This document shows, one piece after another, positions 15,320-24,187 of a DNA stretch of 33,282 nucleotides. The notes under the pieces were generated by a model. It was not told the origin of the DNA, searched no databases, and was given only the letters and a program-made list of their open reading frames with translations. Position 1 is the first letter of the stretch. The number at the start of each line of letters is the position of its first letter. The stretch is from Elusimicrobia bacterium GWB2_63_16 (lineage in GTDB: Bacteria > Elusimicrobiota > Elusimicrobia > Elusimicrobiales > UBA9959), in assembly GCA_001799715.1 (NCBI GenBank), contig MGTZ01000058.1:15922-49203 (forward strand). Direction: 5' to 3'. Position numbers and translations under genes: made by a program.

Positions 15320-16372
15320 CTAGGCGAGTTTTTTCCGCAGGAATTCGGCCCGGAAAGCGTCGCGCTCGGCGGGCGCCAGTTCGCGCCCGGCGGCGGCCTG
15401 GATGTGGGCGGGCTGCATCAGCAGCGTGACCTGGTTGAAAGTGCTGAAATCGTGGCCCATGTTCCAGCCCATGGCGGTCCCCATGCGCACGAGGGAGACG
15501 TTCTGCATGAACTCCTCGTAGGACAGGGTGCGGGCGTGCTTGAGCAGGCCGAGCGCGCGGTACACCGCGTCCTCGGTGCGCAGCTTCAGCGGCCCCTTCA
15601 ACAGCGTCTCGCGGGCGGCTATCTCCTGGCGTATCAGGTTGCGGATCACGCGGTCTATGTTCTGGCAGAATTCCTCTTCGCTGCGGCCCAGGCAGGTGGC
15701 GTTGGAGATCTGGTAGAAGTCGCCCAGCACCATGGTCCCCTCGCCGTAGATGCCGCGGGCCGTGACGCCCAAATGCGAGAGGCTCTCGAGCACCTGCGGC
15801 ATCTGTCCCAGGCGCGAGAGCGCCGGCAGATGGGCCAGGCAGGAGACGCGCATGCCGGTGCCGGTATTGGTGGGGCAGGCGGTCAGGAAACCGAAGCGCT
15901 GCCCGTAGGCGAAAGGCAGGGCCCGGCCGAGGGCCTCGTCGAGTTTGAGCGCCGCCTTGAACGCGCCCTCTATGGCGAAGCCGGAATGCAGGCACTGCAG
16001 CCGCAGGTGGTCCTCCTCGTTGACCATCACGGAGAGGTCCTCGTCGTTGGAGACGGCGGCGCCGGCGGGCAGCACCGTGGCGGCCAGGGCGTGCGAGACG
16101 TGGTGGCGCTCCACCAGGAAGCGCTTGTCCAGCGGGGTCAGGGCTTCCAGTTTCAGGAAGTGGCCGCGGGAGAAGAGGCCGCTGTCGCGCGCGGCGGTCA
16201 TGGCCTGGCGGCGGATCTCGGCGAGTTGGCGCGGTTCGGCGCGGTTGGGGAAAGGGAAGCCCTGCAGGTTGCGGGCGAAGCGCACGCGCGTGGAGAAGAT
16301 CATGTCCGGCCAGGCGCCGCGGGCGTTGGCCCAGGTGACGTAGGGGCGGAAAGACTTTATCATCTCAGCCAT
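15320..16372 (-). CDS. mcsB: Protein arginine kinase McsB
   Basis: 350 residues, the normal McsB length. Guanidino-kinase features: STRVRFARNLQGFPFP near the N-terminus, the acidic loop VNEEDHLRLQ (E119/E120), and the active-site Cys C166 in TACPTNTGTGMR. The C-terminal motif R337-D-A-F-R-A342 matches the RDxxRA phospho-arginine receptor of McsB, so both kinase site and allosteric site appear intact. McsB phosphorylates arginines on damaged proteins, marking them for ClpCP. It overlaps mcsA by 8 bp, its required activator. Unlike in Bacillus, neither ctsR nor clpC is beside it; the upstream genes are the Lol lipoprotein exporter. Confidence 0.95.
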   Translation of the reverse strand: MAEMIKSFRPYVTWANARGAWPDMIFSTRVRFARNLQGFPFPNRAEPRQLAEIRRQAMTAARDSGLFSRGHFLKLEALTPLDKRFLVERHHVSHALAATVLPAGAAVSNDEDLSVMVNEEDHLRLQCLHSGFAIEGAFKAALKLDEALGRALPFAYGQRFGFLTACPTNTGTGMRVSCLAHLPALSRLGQMPQVLESLSHLGVTARGIYGEGTMVLGDFYQISNATCLGRSEEEFCQNIDRVIRNLIRQEIAARETLLKGPLKLRTEDAVYRALGLLKHARTLSYEEFMQNVSLVRMGTAMGWNMGHDFSTFNQVTLLMQPAHIQAAAGRELAPAERDAFRAEFLRKKLA

Positions 16373-16880
16373 GGCGCCCTTCCAGCCGCTTGAGCTCGTC
16401 GCGCAGCCTGGCCGCGCCCTCGAAATCCTCGCGGGCCACGGCTTCCTTGAGCCCGGCGCGCAGCTCCGTCAGCCGGCGGGCGGTCTCCGCCTTGGAAAGT
16501 TTCAGTTCGGGGGCGTCGGCGTAGGCGCGGCCGGTATGCTGCGCCGAGCCGTGGATGCGGGCCATCAGCTCGGTCAGCTGCGGCTCGAAGCCGGCGTAGC
16601 AGTCGGGGCAGCCCAGCCGGCCCGACTCTTTGAACTCGGAGTACTTCAGGCCGCAGGCGCCGCAGCGCAGCGTCTTGCGCTCGGGCGGCAGGAAATCCTT
16701 GAAATAGCCGCTCATGTTGCCGACGATGTCGGAGATGTTGAACGCGCCCGACTCCAGGCCGAAGCTCATGCCTTTCTTGGCGGCGCAGGCCGGGCACAGG
16801 TGCAGTTCCTTGACCTTGTTGTTGACGGCCAGCTTCAGGAAGACGGCGGCGTTCTGCTTGCGGCACTCCTCACACAGCAT
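16365..16880 (-). CDS. mcsA: McsA, zinc-binding activator of McsB
   Basis: 171 residues. Four CxxC pairs (C3/C6, C29/C32, C73/C76, C91/C94) form the two zinc modules expected of McsA. A UvrB/UvrC-type helical motif closes the protein (about 130-168: LSKAETARRLTELRAGLKEA and DFEGAARLRDELKRLE). McsA binds and stimulates the arginine kinase McsB, encoded with an 8-bp overlap downstream. The start codon lies within the end of lolD (11-bp overlap), so mcsA is translated in a coupled fashion from the lol transcript. Confidence 0.93.
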   Translation of the reverse strand: MLCEECRKQNAAVFLKLAVNNKVKELHLCPACAAKKGMSFGLESGAFNISDIVGNMSGYFKDFLPPERKTLRCGACGLKYSEFKESGRLGCPDCYAGFEPQLTELMARIHGSAQHTGRAYADAPELKLSKAETARRLTELRAGLKEAVAREDFEGAARLRDELKRLEGRHG

Positions 16881-17535
16881 TCAGCTTCCCCCCCTGCATG
16901 TGCAGCACCCTGTCGGCGCGCCGGGCGGCTTCCTCGTTATGCGTGACCATCAGCACGGCCGAGCCCAGGCCGGCGGCGCGCCGCAGGTCGTCGAGGATCA
17001 CGCCGGAATTGTGGCGGTCCAGGTTGCCGGTGGGCTCGTCGGCGATCAGCAGCGCCGGGCCGTTGCGCAGCGCGCGCAGCATGGCGGAGCGCTGCTTCTC
17101 GCCGCCGGAGATCTCCATCGGGAACTTGTGGGCTATCTCTTCGAGGCCGAAGCGCGAGAGCAGCTCCAGGCCTCTGACGGGGCCGCTTTCGCCCAGCACG
17201 CGGGCCGGCATCTCTATGTTCTCGAGCACGGTGAACTCCGGCAGCAGCGAGTCGAACTGGAAGACGAAACCGATGTTCTTGAGCCGCAGCACGGCTTTCT
17301 GCGCCTCGTCGAGGTCCTCGAGCTTGCGGCCGAACAGCCGCACCTCGCCGCTGTACACGTCGTCGAGCAGACCCACGATGTTGAGGAAGGTGGACTTGCC
17401 GGAGCCGGACGGGCCGACTATGGAGACGAACTCGCCCCTGGCGATGTGGAAATCCAGTTCCTCGAGCACGAGGATCTGCTCGTGCCCGGAGGTATAGGCC
17501 TTGGTCAGCGCCTTGATCTCTACGACCTTATCCAT
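16870..17535 (-). CDS. lolD: Lipoprotein-releasing system ATP-binding protein LolD
   Basis: 221 residues, standard for LolD. Walker A GPSGSGKST, Q-loop FVFQFDSLLPEFTVLENIEM, ABC signature ISGGEKQR (consensus LSGGERQR, so I for L and K for R), Walker B ALLIADEPTGNLD, and H-loop VTHN are all present. It energises release of outer-membrane lipoproteins from the inner membrane with the LolC/E-type partner encoded upstream (8-bp overlap). It could in principle serve another MacB-type exporter, but pairing with the FtsX-like permease makes LolD the best call. Confidence 0.92.
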   Translation of the reverse strand: MDKVVEIKALTKAYTSGHEQILVLEELDFHIARGEFVSIVGPSGSGKSTFLNIVGLLDDVYSGEVRLFGRKLEDLDEAQKAVLRLKNIGFVFQFDSLLPEFTVLENIEMPARVLGESGPVRGLELLSRFGLEEIAHKFPMEISGGEKQRSAMLRALRNGPALLIADEPTGNLDRHNSGVILDDLRRAAGLGSAVLMVTHNEEAARRADRVLHMQGGKLNAV

Positions 17536-18757
17536 AGCGTATCGCGTCCACGGGGCTGACCCGGGAGGCCCTCAGGGCGGGGTAGACGGCGCTCAGCATG
17601 CACAGCAGGTAGCTGACGGCGGCGGTGGCCAGTATGTTGGAAAGCTTGAGGTCCACGGGCACCTTGGTGATGTAGTAGATGTCCGAGGGCAGCTCCAGCA
17701 CCGGGTAGACGGCGAGGAAGACGGAGATGCCCACGCCCAGGATCACGCCGATGGTGATGCCGGTCAGGGCTATCAGGTTGCCCTCCCAGAAGAAGACGCG
17801 GCGGATGAAGGCGGGTCCGGCGCCCATGGCGCGCAGGATGCCTATGTCGCGCAGTTTTTCCACGCTCATCATCAGCAGGTTGGAGGCGATATTGAACGTG
17901 GCGACCAGGATGATCAGCGCCAGCACCAGCGACATCACGAACTTCTCCAGCTTCAGCGCGGCGAACAGCGTCTGGTTCATATCGGCGTAGGTCTTGATGT
18001 TGAAGGCGAATCCCAGCGTCTTGCGCAGGCCGGCGGCCGCCGCGGGGGCGTCGTCGATGTCCTTGAGGCGCACGCCCACGCCGTTGGCGCCGCCGGGAAA
18101 GCCGAAGAAGTCCCCGGCCGCGGCGCGCGAGCAGTAGGCCATGGTATTGTCGAATTCGAAGTAACCTGTGCGCACCAGGCCGACCACACGGAATTTCCTC
18201 ATCTTGGGCAGCAGGCCGGTGCCGGCCGTAGCGGCGCCCTGCGGCGATACCAGCACGACTTCGTCCCCGGGCCAGGCGCCCAGGCTCTTGGCCAGCTCTT
18301 CGCCCAGCACCAGCGCGGGCGGGGCGCCGGGGGCGGGTTTAGCCAGTTCGTCCCAGGAGCCGCGCACGAGGGATTTGGAGAGGTTGTTCACGCCGGCCTC
18401 GGCGGCGGGTTCGAAGCCCTTGACCACGGCCCCCACGGAACGGCCGTCGAAAGTGAGGATGCCCTGGCCGAGCACGAAGGGCGACTCGGCGGCCAGGCGG
18501 CCGTCGCGCTCCAGCACGGCGCGCACGGTCTCGAGGTCGCGGGGCTGCATGCGGCCGTAGATGGTGATATGCGCCTGCGCGTCGATGATCTTGCCCTTGA
18601 TGTCGGTCTGGAAGCCGTCCATGATGGCCAGGGTGACTATGAGCGCGGCCACGCCGAGGGCGACGCCGGCCACGCCGATGAAGGTGGTGATCATCGCGAA
18701 GAGGCCCTTCCTCTTGGCGAGCAGATACCGTCGTGCTATGAAGAATTCCGTGGACAT
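17528..18757 (-). CDS. lolC: Lipoprotein-releasing system permease (LolC/LolE family)
   Basis: 409 residues with the LolC/E layout: one N-terminal membrane helix after FFIARRYLLAKRKGLFAMIT, a large periplasmic domain (about 50-265), and three C-terminal helices (about 270-400) of the FtsX type ending in ALRASRVSPVDAIRYG. Only one LolC/E gene is present, as in bacteria that use a single homodimeric permease (sometimes called LolF). It overlaps lolD by 8 bp. No clear Shine-Dalgarno precedes the ATG, and 198 bp separate it from lysS. Confidence 0.92.
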   Translation of the reverse strand: MSTEFFIARRYLLAKRKGLFAMITTFIGVAGVALGVAALIVTLAIMDGFQTDIKGKIIDAQAHITIYGRMQPRDLETVRAVLERDGRLAAESPFVLGQGILTFDGRSVGAVVKGFEPAAEAGVNNLSKSLVRGSWDELAKPAPGAPPALVLGEELAKSLGAWPGDEVVLVSPQGAATAGTGLLPKMRKFRVVGLVRTGYFEFDNTMAYCSRAAAGDFFGFPGGANGVGVRLKDIDDAPAAAAGLRKTLGFAFNIKTYADMNQTLFAALKLEKFVMSLVLALIILVATFNIASNLLMMSVEKLRDIGILRAMGAGPAFIRRVFFWEGNLIALTGITIGVILGVGISVFLAVYPVLELPSDIYYITKVPVDLKLSNILATAAVSYLLCMLSAVYPALRASRVSPVDAIRYG

Positions 18758-18955
18758 ATTTACTTATGGTCCGTGCTTTTGATGGACTATCCTAAACGGG
18801 AGGTCCGGCCAGGGCCGGAGCGCAAAACCGGCGTCTCGCACACCGTGCTCGCGCCTGCCCGCCTCGGCCCTCGCGCTTACGCAAGCTCGGGCCTCCGGCA
18901 GGCTTTTGCTAACCCGGCCCAGGCCGGGCCTCTAAAAGTTAACCAGGCCGGCCCT
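18758..18955. repeat. Non-coding GC-rich spacer with nested palindromes
   Basis: There is no convincing gene in these 198 bp. The spacer holds an interrupted hairpin 18853-18903 built from GCCTGCC/GGCAGGC, GGCCC/GGGCC and GCTT/AAGC steps, and a 7-bp CCCGGCC/GGCCGGG stem with a CA loop just before lysS. It also has shorter stems (GCAC ACC GTGC; CCGGCC AG GGCCGG). The large hairpin is followed by TTTT only on the plus strand, where no gene ends, so it is not a normal terminator for lysS. It may be a dispersed palindromic repeat. Confidence 0.4.
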
Positions 18956-20451
18956 TTAGCCGTTGGCCTGGTCGGGGCGGAGCAGCGGGAACAGCACCAC
19001 TTCGCGGATGGACGGCTTGCCGGTCAGCAGCATGGTGACGCGGTCTATGCCTATGCCTATGCCGCCCATGGGCGGCATGCCGTACTCCATCGCCACGATG
19101 AAATCCTTGTCCAGGATGTCGGCCTCGCCGTTGTTCTCCTCCTGCTGCTGGCGGAGCTGCTCCACCAGGCGGCTCTTCTGGTCCTCGGGATCGTTGAGCT
19201 CGGAGTAGGCGTTAGCGATCTCCTCGGTGCCCGCGAAGAACTCGAAGCGCTCCACCAGGCACTCATCGCCGGGCTTGCACTTGGCCAGCGGGGTGATGGC
19301 GGTCGGGTGGTCGAAGACGAAGGTCGGCTGCTGCAGGTCGGCCAGGATCTTCTCGTCCATGATGCGGTCGAAGATCTTGGCGGAGGTGGTGTCGGGGCCG
19401 CACTCGATGTGCAGCCGCTTGGCGAGCGCCACCAGGTTCGGGCGGTTGAAGCGCTTGCCGTCGAGGATATTGTGGATGTCCTCGCCGGTCTTGGCTTTCC
19501 ACTCCTCGGGCAGGCTCAGGCGGCGGAACGGCGGCTTGAGGTTGATCACGGTGCCGTTATAGTCCACGGTCTCGGAGCCTATGATCTGGATGAAGCGCTC
19601 GAAGAGCTTCTCCACCAGCTCGGCCATGCCGTGGTAGTCGGAATAGGCCTTGTAGGCCTCCACCATGGTGAATTCGGGGTTGTGGCGGGTGTCCACGCCC
19701 TCGTTGCGGAACACGCGGCCTATCTCGTAGGCGCCCTGAAAACCGCCGATCAGCAGCTTCTTGAGCGGCAGCTCCAGCGCGATGCGCATGTACAGCTCGT
19801 TCTTGTAGGCGTTGTGGAAAGTGATGAACGGGCGGGCGGAGGCGCCGCCGGCCTGCGAGCAGAGCACCGGGGTCTCCACCTCGAGCATCCCCTCGCCGTT
19901 GAGCACCTCGCGCAGCGCGGCCACGATCTGCGAGCGCTTCACGAAGAGGGCGCGCACGTCGTCGTTGGTGAGCAGGTCCAGATAGCGGTCGCGGTAGCGG
20001 GTCTCGGAATCGGTCAGGCCGTGGAACTTCTCGGGCAGCGGCCGCACGCTCTTGGAGAGCACGGTGATCTTGGCCGCGTCCACGGTCAGCTCGCCGGTCT
20101 TGGTCAGGAACAGCTTGCCTTCCACGCCGAGAAAGTCGCCGACGTGCATCTGCTTCTTGAAGATCTCGTAGGCTTCCTCGCCCACCGAGTCGCGCTTGAC
20201 GTAGATCTGCAGCCGGCCGGTGCCGTCCTTGAGGTGCGCGAACGTGGCCTTGCCCATCACGCGCATCAGCATCATGCGGCCGGCGATGGTCACCTGCGCC
20301 TCGGGCTGCAGGGCGGCGGCCGCGGCGATGGTGTGGCTGGGCTTGAAGCGGTGCGGGAACGGGTCTATGCCCTTCTCGCGGATCGCCTTGATCTTGGCGT
20401 AGTTGTTGGCGACTATTTCGTTGATGCCTGAATTAGGGGTAGGGATTTCGT

Positions 20452-20455
<4 letters not shown>
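18956..20455 (-). CDS. lysS: Lysyl-tRNA synthetase, class II
   Basis: 499 residues, the usual length. N-terminal OB-fold anticodon-binding domain (about 55-150: VTIAGRMMLMRVMGKATFAH), then the class II catalytic core: motif 1 region YRDRYLDLL, motif 2 FRNEGVDTRHNPEFTMVEAY, and motif 3 GIGIGIDRVTMLLTGKPSIR. The start ATG overlaps the stop of the preceding response regulator (ATGA), so translation is coupled. It attaches lysine to tRNA-Lys. All motifs appear intact. Confidence 0.97.
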
Positions 20456-20835
<380 letters not shown>

Positions 20836-20997
20836 AAGTCTCCCGTTGCCACGGCCTAGAGGCCGACTCCGGCTTTATTAAAGATATTTTATTTTACAAG
20901 AAAGGAAGCCGGCAAAACAAGAGCGGAATCGCCTTCCTTTCAGCGCCGGCCTCAAATATGTAGAATAATCCTGATTATTACCGCGCACGGAGGCATG
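20836..20997. promoter_or_regulatory. Divergent intergenic region between response regulator and ndk
   Basis: The 162 bp separate two divergently transcribed genes and must hold promoters for both. A 9-bp inverted repeat GAAAGGAAG / CTTCCTTTC (20900-20908 with 20933-20941) sits in the middle and could be an operator. A TAGAAT about 30 bp before ndk is a possible -10 but has no good -35. Ribosome sites are visible on both sides (GGGAG for the regulator, GGAGG for ndk). Confidence 0.4.
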
Positions 20998-21474
20998 ATG
21001 GCTATCGAAAAAACCCTCGTACTTGTTAAACCCGACGGTATGCAGCGGCACCTGGCCGGCCTGGCCATAGACCGCCTGGAGAACACCCACATGGAGCTCA
21101 TCGGCGCCAAGATCGCCGTGGTCACCGACCAGCTCGCCCGCGAACATTACGCGCTGCTGGAGGGCGTGGGCCCCTTCAAGGACAAGAAGCTCTTCGAGCA
21201 TTTGATCAATTTCATAAAGGGCGAGTACCACGGCGACCCCAGGCGCCGCGTAATGGCGCTCGTTTACCAGGGCGAGAACGCCGTGAAGAACATCCGCGCG
21301 GCCGTCGGCGCAACCAATCCCGAGGACGCCTCCCCCGACACCATCCGCGGCGCCTTCGGCCGCATCTGCCACAGGCACGGCTACTTCGAGAACGTGGTGC
21401 ACGCCTCCGGCAACCCCGAGGAAGCCGCGCGCGAGATCGCCATCTGGTTCAGGGACGGGGAGATGATAGCCTAG
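20998..21474 (+). CDS. ndk: Nucleoside diphosphate kinase
   Basis: 158 residues. IEKTLVLVKPDGMQR at the N-terminus and the active-site His H135 in NVVHASGNPEEAAREI are typical; the catalytic His carries the phosphate between nucleoside tri- and diphosphates. It is somewhat longer than common bacterial Ndk (about 140), with an extended middle (FKDKKLFEHLINFIKGEYHG), as in some anaerobe and archaeal-like forms. Two ATGs stand in tandem (20995 and 20998). The second is better spaced from the GGAGG site, so it is chosen, but either is possible. First gene of the plus-strand block. Confidence 0.93.
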   Translation: MAIEKTLVLVKPDGMQRHLAGLAIDRLENTHMELIGAKIAVVTDQLAREHYALLEGVGPFKDKKLFEHLINFIKGEYHGDPRRRVMALVYQGENAVKNIRAAVGATNPEDASPDTIRGAFGRICHRHGYFENVVHASGNPEEAAREIAIWFRDGEMIA

Positions 21475-21475
21475 C

Positions 21476-22351
21476 ATGAAGTTCCTGGCCGCCGCCCTGC
21501 TGGCGCTAGCCGCCGCCCTGCCTCCCGCTCCCGCCGCCGCGCAGGGCCGGGAGGAGGAGCGCGTGACGCTGACCGCCGAGGACGGCTGGAACCTCTCCGC
21601 CCGCTACCTGAAGGCCGCCGAGGGCGCCCCCACGGTGGTGCTCGTGCACACGCAGAAGAGCGACCTCAATGAATGGAAAACCTGGTTCCCGGCCCTGAAG
21701 CGCTACGGCTTCGGCTACCTGGCGCTGGACCTGCGCGGCCACGGCAACAGCTTCGTCACGCCGGCCGGTTCCACCACCAGCTGGCGCGCTTTCAGCCTGA
21801 GCGGCTCCGACAACGAGTACAACCGGATGCTGCGCGACGTGGAGGCGGCGCTGGCCTACCTCTCCACCAATTCCGTGACGGGCGACCGGATAGCCCTCGT
21901 CGGCTCCGTGCTGGGCGCCAACCTGGCCATCAAGGCCGCCGCGCTGCACCCCGAGGTGGCGATGGTAGTCGCCGTCTCGCCGGTGCTCAACGTCAACGAC
22001 GTCCTTTCCGTCAACCCGCTGCGGGCCTACGGCCGCCGGCCGATACTGTTCATCGGCGGGGCGGACAGGGCCAGGCAGTACACCGAATTGCAGATACTCT
22101 ACAGCACGGCCAAAATAGCCTGCGGGCCGGGCAACGTTTCGCTGATAGTGGAGGCCAGGGGCTTCGGCCCAGGCCTCGTCAACAAATACAATGTGCGGCG
22201 GGTGCTGGAGTGGATAAAGAGCCCGCGCCTGCCCGAAGTGGTGGCCTATTCCTCGGCGGCCATAGCCGGCCTCGAACCGGACACCACCGGCCAGGCGGAA
22301 GCTCCGGCTGAGGAGCCGGCAGGAGAAGAGCAGGAGAACACGGAAGAATAA
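21476..22351 (+). CDS. Secreted alpha/beta-hydrolase-fold protein lacking the Ser/His catalytic residues
   Basis: 291 residues with a signal peptide (MKFLAAALLALAAALPPAPA, cleavage near AAAQ). The core is an alpha/beta-hydrolase: strand VVLVHTQKSDLNEW, LALDLRGHGNSF, nucleophile elbow ALVGSVLGANLAIKA, and FIGGADRARQ. In active members the elbow reads G-x-S-x-G. Here it is G143-S-V-L-G147, so the nucleophile position (145) is Val. The region that normally carries the catalytic His (consensus like GHG) reads ARGFGPGL, with Phe at 230. The acid D197 remains. The C-terminus is a Glu/Ala/Pro-rich tail. It starts 1 nt after the ndk stop with no clear ribosome site, so it depends on coupling. Probably a non-catalytic binding protein; function unknown. 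Confidence 0.85.
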   Translation: MKFLAAALLALAAALPPAPAAAQGREEERVTLTAEDGWNLSARYLKAAEGAPTVVLVHTQKSDLNEWKTWFPALKRYGFGYLALDLRGHGNSFVTPAGSTTSWRAFSLSGSDNEYNRMLRDVEAALAYLSTNSVTGDRIALVGSVLGANLAIKAAALHPEVAMVVAVSPVLNVNDVLSVNPLRAYGRRPILFIGGADRARQYTELQILYSTAKIACGPGNVSLIVEARGFGPGLVNKYNVRRVLEWIKSPRLPEVVAYSSAAIAGLEPDTTGQAEAPAEEPAGEEQENTEE

Positions 22352-22353
22352 TT

Positions 22354-23259
22354 ATGAAGAACACCGACGCTTTCACCAAGTATTCCAAACTCCCCACCGA
22401 GCAGAACAACCCTCGCACCCGCGACCTCGACCGCCTGCCGCTGCGGCGTGTGCTGGAGAAACTGAACTACGAGGACGCCCTCGTGCACCGGGCGGTGGCC
22501 AAGGCCATCCCGCAGATAGAGCGGGCCGCCCGCGCCATCTCGAAGTCCTACCTGGCCGGCAAGAAGATCTATTTCATAGGCGCGGGCACCAGCGGCCGCC
22601 TGGGCGTGCTGGAAGCCGCCGAGATCCCCCCCACCTACGGCGTGGCTCCGGACATCTTCACCGCGCTGATGGCCGGCGGCCAGATGGCGGTCTTCCACTC
22701 CAAGGAAGGGGCCGAGGACGTTTTCGAGAACGGCCGCAAGGAGATCGCGGCGCTGGCCCGCCGCGGCGACACCGTGATCGGCATAGCCGCCAGCGGCATC
22801 ACCCCTTACGTGCAGGGCGGCCTGGCGGCCGGCAGGAAGACCGGCGCCGTGACCGTGCTGGTCACCTGCAACCCCCGCGAGCGGGCGAAGGAAGCCGCGG
22901 TACGCGTGGCCATCGACGTGGGCCCCGAGCCGGTCTCCGGCTCCACCCGGATGAAGTCCGGCACCGCCACCAAGCTCGCCCTCAACATGCTCTCCACCGC
23001 CTCCATGATCGTCTCCGGCAAGGTCTACCGCAACTGGATGGTGGACGTGAAAACCACCTCGAAGAAGCTGGTGCTGCGCGCCGAGCGCATCACCGCCACC
23101 GTGGGCGGCGTGGACCAGGCGGAAGCCCGCCGGCTGCTGGACCTGACCGGCAACGACGTGAAGACCGCCATCGTGATGGCGCGGCTCGGCGTCTCCCGGG
23201 AAAAGGCCGCGGCGCGCATCAAGAAAGCGCGCGGCTTCCTCAAGAACATACTGGGGTAA
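22354..23259 (+). CDS. murQ: N-acetylmuramic acid 6-phosphate etherase
   Basis: 301 residues, normal for MurQ. Contains the SIS fold with FIGAGTSGRLGVLEAAEIPPTYG, catalytic E90 within AAEIPPTY and second Glu E121 in KEGAEDVFENG. Also PVSGSTRMKSGTATKLALNM and the C-terminal VDVKTTSKKL and TGNDVKTAIVMA. It opens with YSKLPTEQNNPRTRDLD, a typical MurQ start. It cleaves the lactyl ether of MurNAc-6-P to give GlcNAc-6-P in cell-wall recycling. A GGAAG site precedes the ATG. No PTS transporter or MurR regulator is nearby; the dipeptide epimerase at 10142-11218 serves the same recycling pathway. Confidence 0.96.
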   Translation: MKNTDAFTKYSKLPTEQNNPRTRDLDRLPLRRVLEKLNYEDALVHRAVAKAIPQIERAARAISKSYLAGKKIYFIGAGTSGRLGVLEAAEIPPTYGVAPDIFTALMAGGQMAVFHSKEGAEDVFENGRKEIAALARRGDTVIGIAASGITPYVQGGLAAGRKTGAVTVLVTCNPRERAKEAAVRVAIDVGPEPVSGSTRMKSGTATKLALNMLSTASMIVSGKVYRNWMVDVKTTSKKLVLRAERITATVGGVDQAEARRLLDLTGNDVKTAIVMARLGVSREKAAARIKKARGFLKNILG

Positions 23260-23263
23260 GAAA

Positions 23264-24187
23264 TTGATAAAGCTATTTTCTTCGCTGCGCCTCTTCTTCG
23301 CTCTCTGCCTGGCGCTGGGCGGAGTTTTTGTCTGGCAGACGGTCTTCAACACCGGGCCCTCGGTGTACGGCTCGCCCTGGTTCATGGCGCTGGGCGCCCT
23401 GCTGGCCGCCAACGTAGCCGTCTGCTCCGGCGGGCGTTTTAAAACGGCCTCCGCTTCTTTCCTGCTGATACATGCCGGCATAGTGCTGATCATTCTGGGC
23501 TCCTTCGCAAGCCGCGCCCTGCGCTTCGAGGCGGAGCTGCCGCTGCGGGCCGGGACGGAGACCGACAAAGTCCAATCCGGCAACGCCGTCTACCGCCTGC
23601 CTTTCTCGGTGCGGCTGGAGAGCTTCCGGCTGGACTATTACGGCGAGCCGCGCGGCGTGGTCACCGTGATGGACGGCGCGGGCGGCAGGGATTTCCCGGC
23701 GGCCGCCGGGGCCGAGATACGGCTGCCCGAGCGCGGCGTCAGCATAAAGGTGCTGCGCCTGATGCGCGACTTCGGCCTGGACGCCAGGCGCGAGGTCAAG
23801 GACAAGTCCCCGTACTGGCATAACCCGGCCGCCGAACTGGAGATCTCCGGCGGCGGAAAGAAGAAGCGGCTCTGGTTCTTCGCCAATTTCCCCGGCATGC
23901 ACCGGGAGGAAATGCCCTACCACCTGTTCTACCGGCTGGAGAACGCCGAGGTCAAGAACTTCACCAGCGCGGTGCTGGTGCGGCCCGCCGGGGGCCCGGC
24001 CGTAGCCGCCGAAATTTCAGTCAATTCCCCCCTGCGCTACATGGGCTACACGATATACCAGACCAGCTACGATCCCGCCGAGGCCGCCTACACCCTGCTC
24101 ACCGTAACGCGCGACAGGGGCGCCTGGGTGGTCTACGCCGGTTTCGCCGCGCTGCTGGCCGGAATATTCTTATGGCTGAAAAAGTGA
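23264..24187 (+). CDS. resB: ResB-like cytochrome c biogenesis protein
   Basis: 307 residues from a TTG start (GGGGTAAG precedes it; no upstream ATG, and the next Met is after the first helix). Three N-terminal membrane helices (about 8-25, 38-54, 64-84), a large periplasmic domain (about 90-282) with the ResB-type PLRYMGYTIYQTSYDP stretch, and one C-terminal helix. With ResC/CcsA it forms the system II haem exporter and c-type haem ligase. It overlaps the ccsA gene by 16 bp and sits directly upstream of the multihaem nrfHA genes that need it. Confidence 0.88.
   Translation: MIKLFSSLRLFFALCLALGGVFVWQTVFNTGPSVYGSPWFMALGALLAANVAVCSGGRFKTASASFLLIHAGIVLIILGSFASRALRFEAELPLRAGTETDKVQSGNAVYRLPFSVRLESFRLDYYGEPRGVVTVMDGAGGRDFPAAAGAEIRLPERGVSIKVLRLMRDFGLDARREVKDKSPYWHNPAAELEISGGGKKKRLWFFANFPGMHREEMPYHLFYRLENAEVKNFTSAVLVRPAGGPAVAAEISVNSPLRYMGYTIYQTSYDPAEAAYTLLTVTRDRGAWVVYAGFAALLAGIFLWLKK

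Noticed and set aside
17501-20431. Very long open frame on the plus strand opposite lysS and lolC (similar ones opposite the kinase, ftcD, etfA and the dehydrogenase)
   Set aside because: GC-rich codon use leaves the antisense frame free of stops. The translations are low-complexity (Ala/Gly/His/Val/Leu-rich) with no motif, while the minus-strand genes are complete known families.
20995-20997. First of two tandem ATGs as the ndk start
   Set aside because: It lies only 1 nt after GGAGG; the second ATG is better spaced. The first cannot be excluded.
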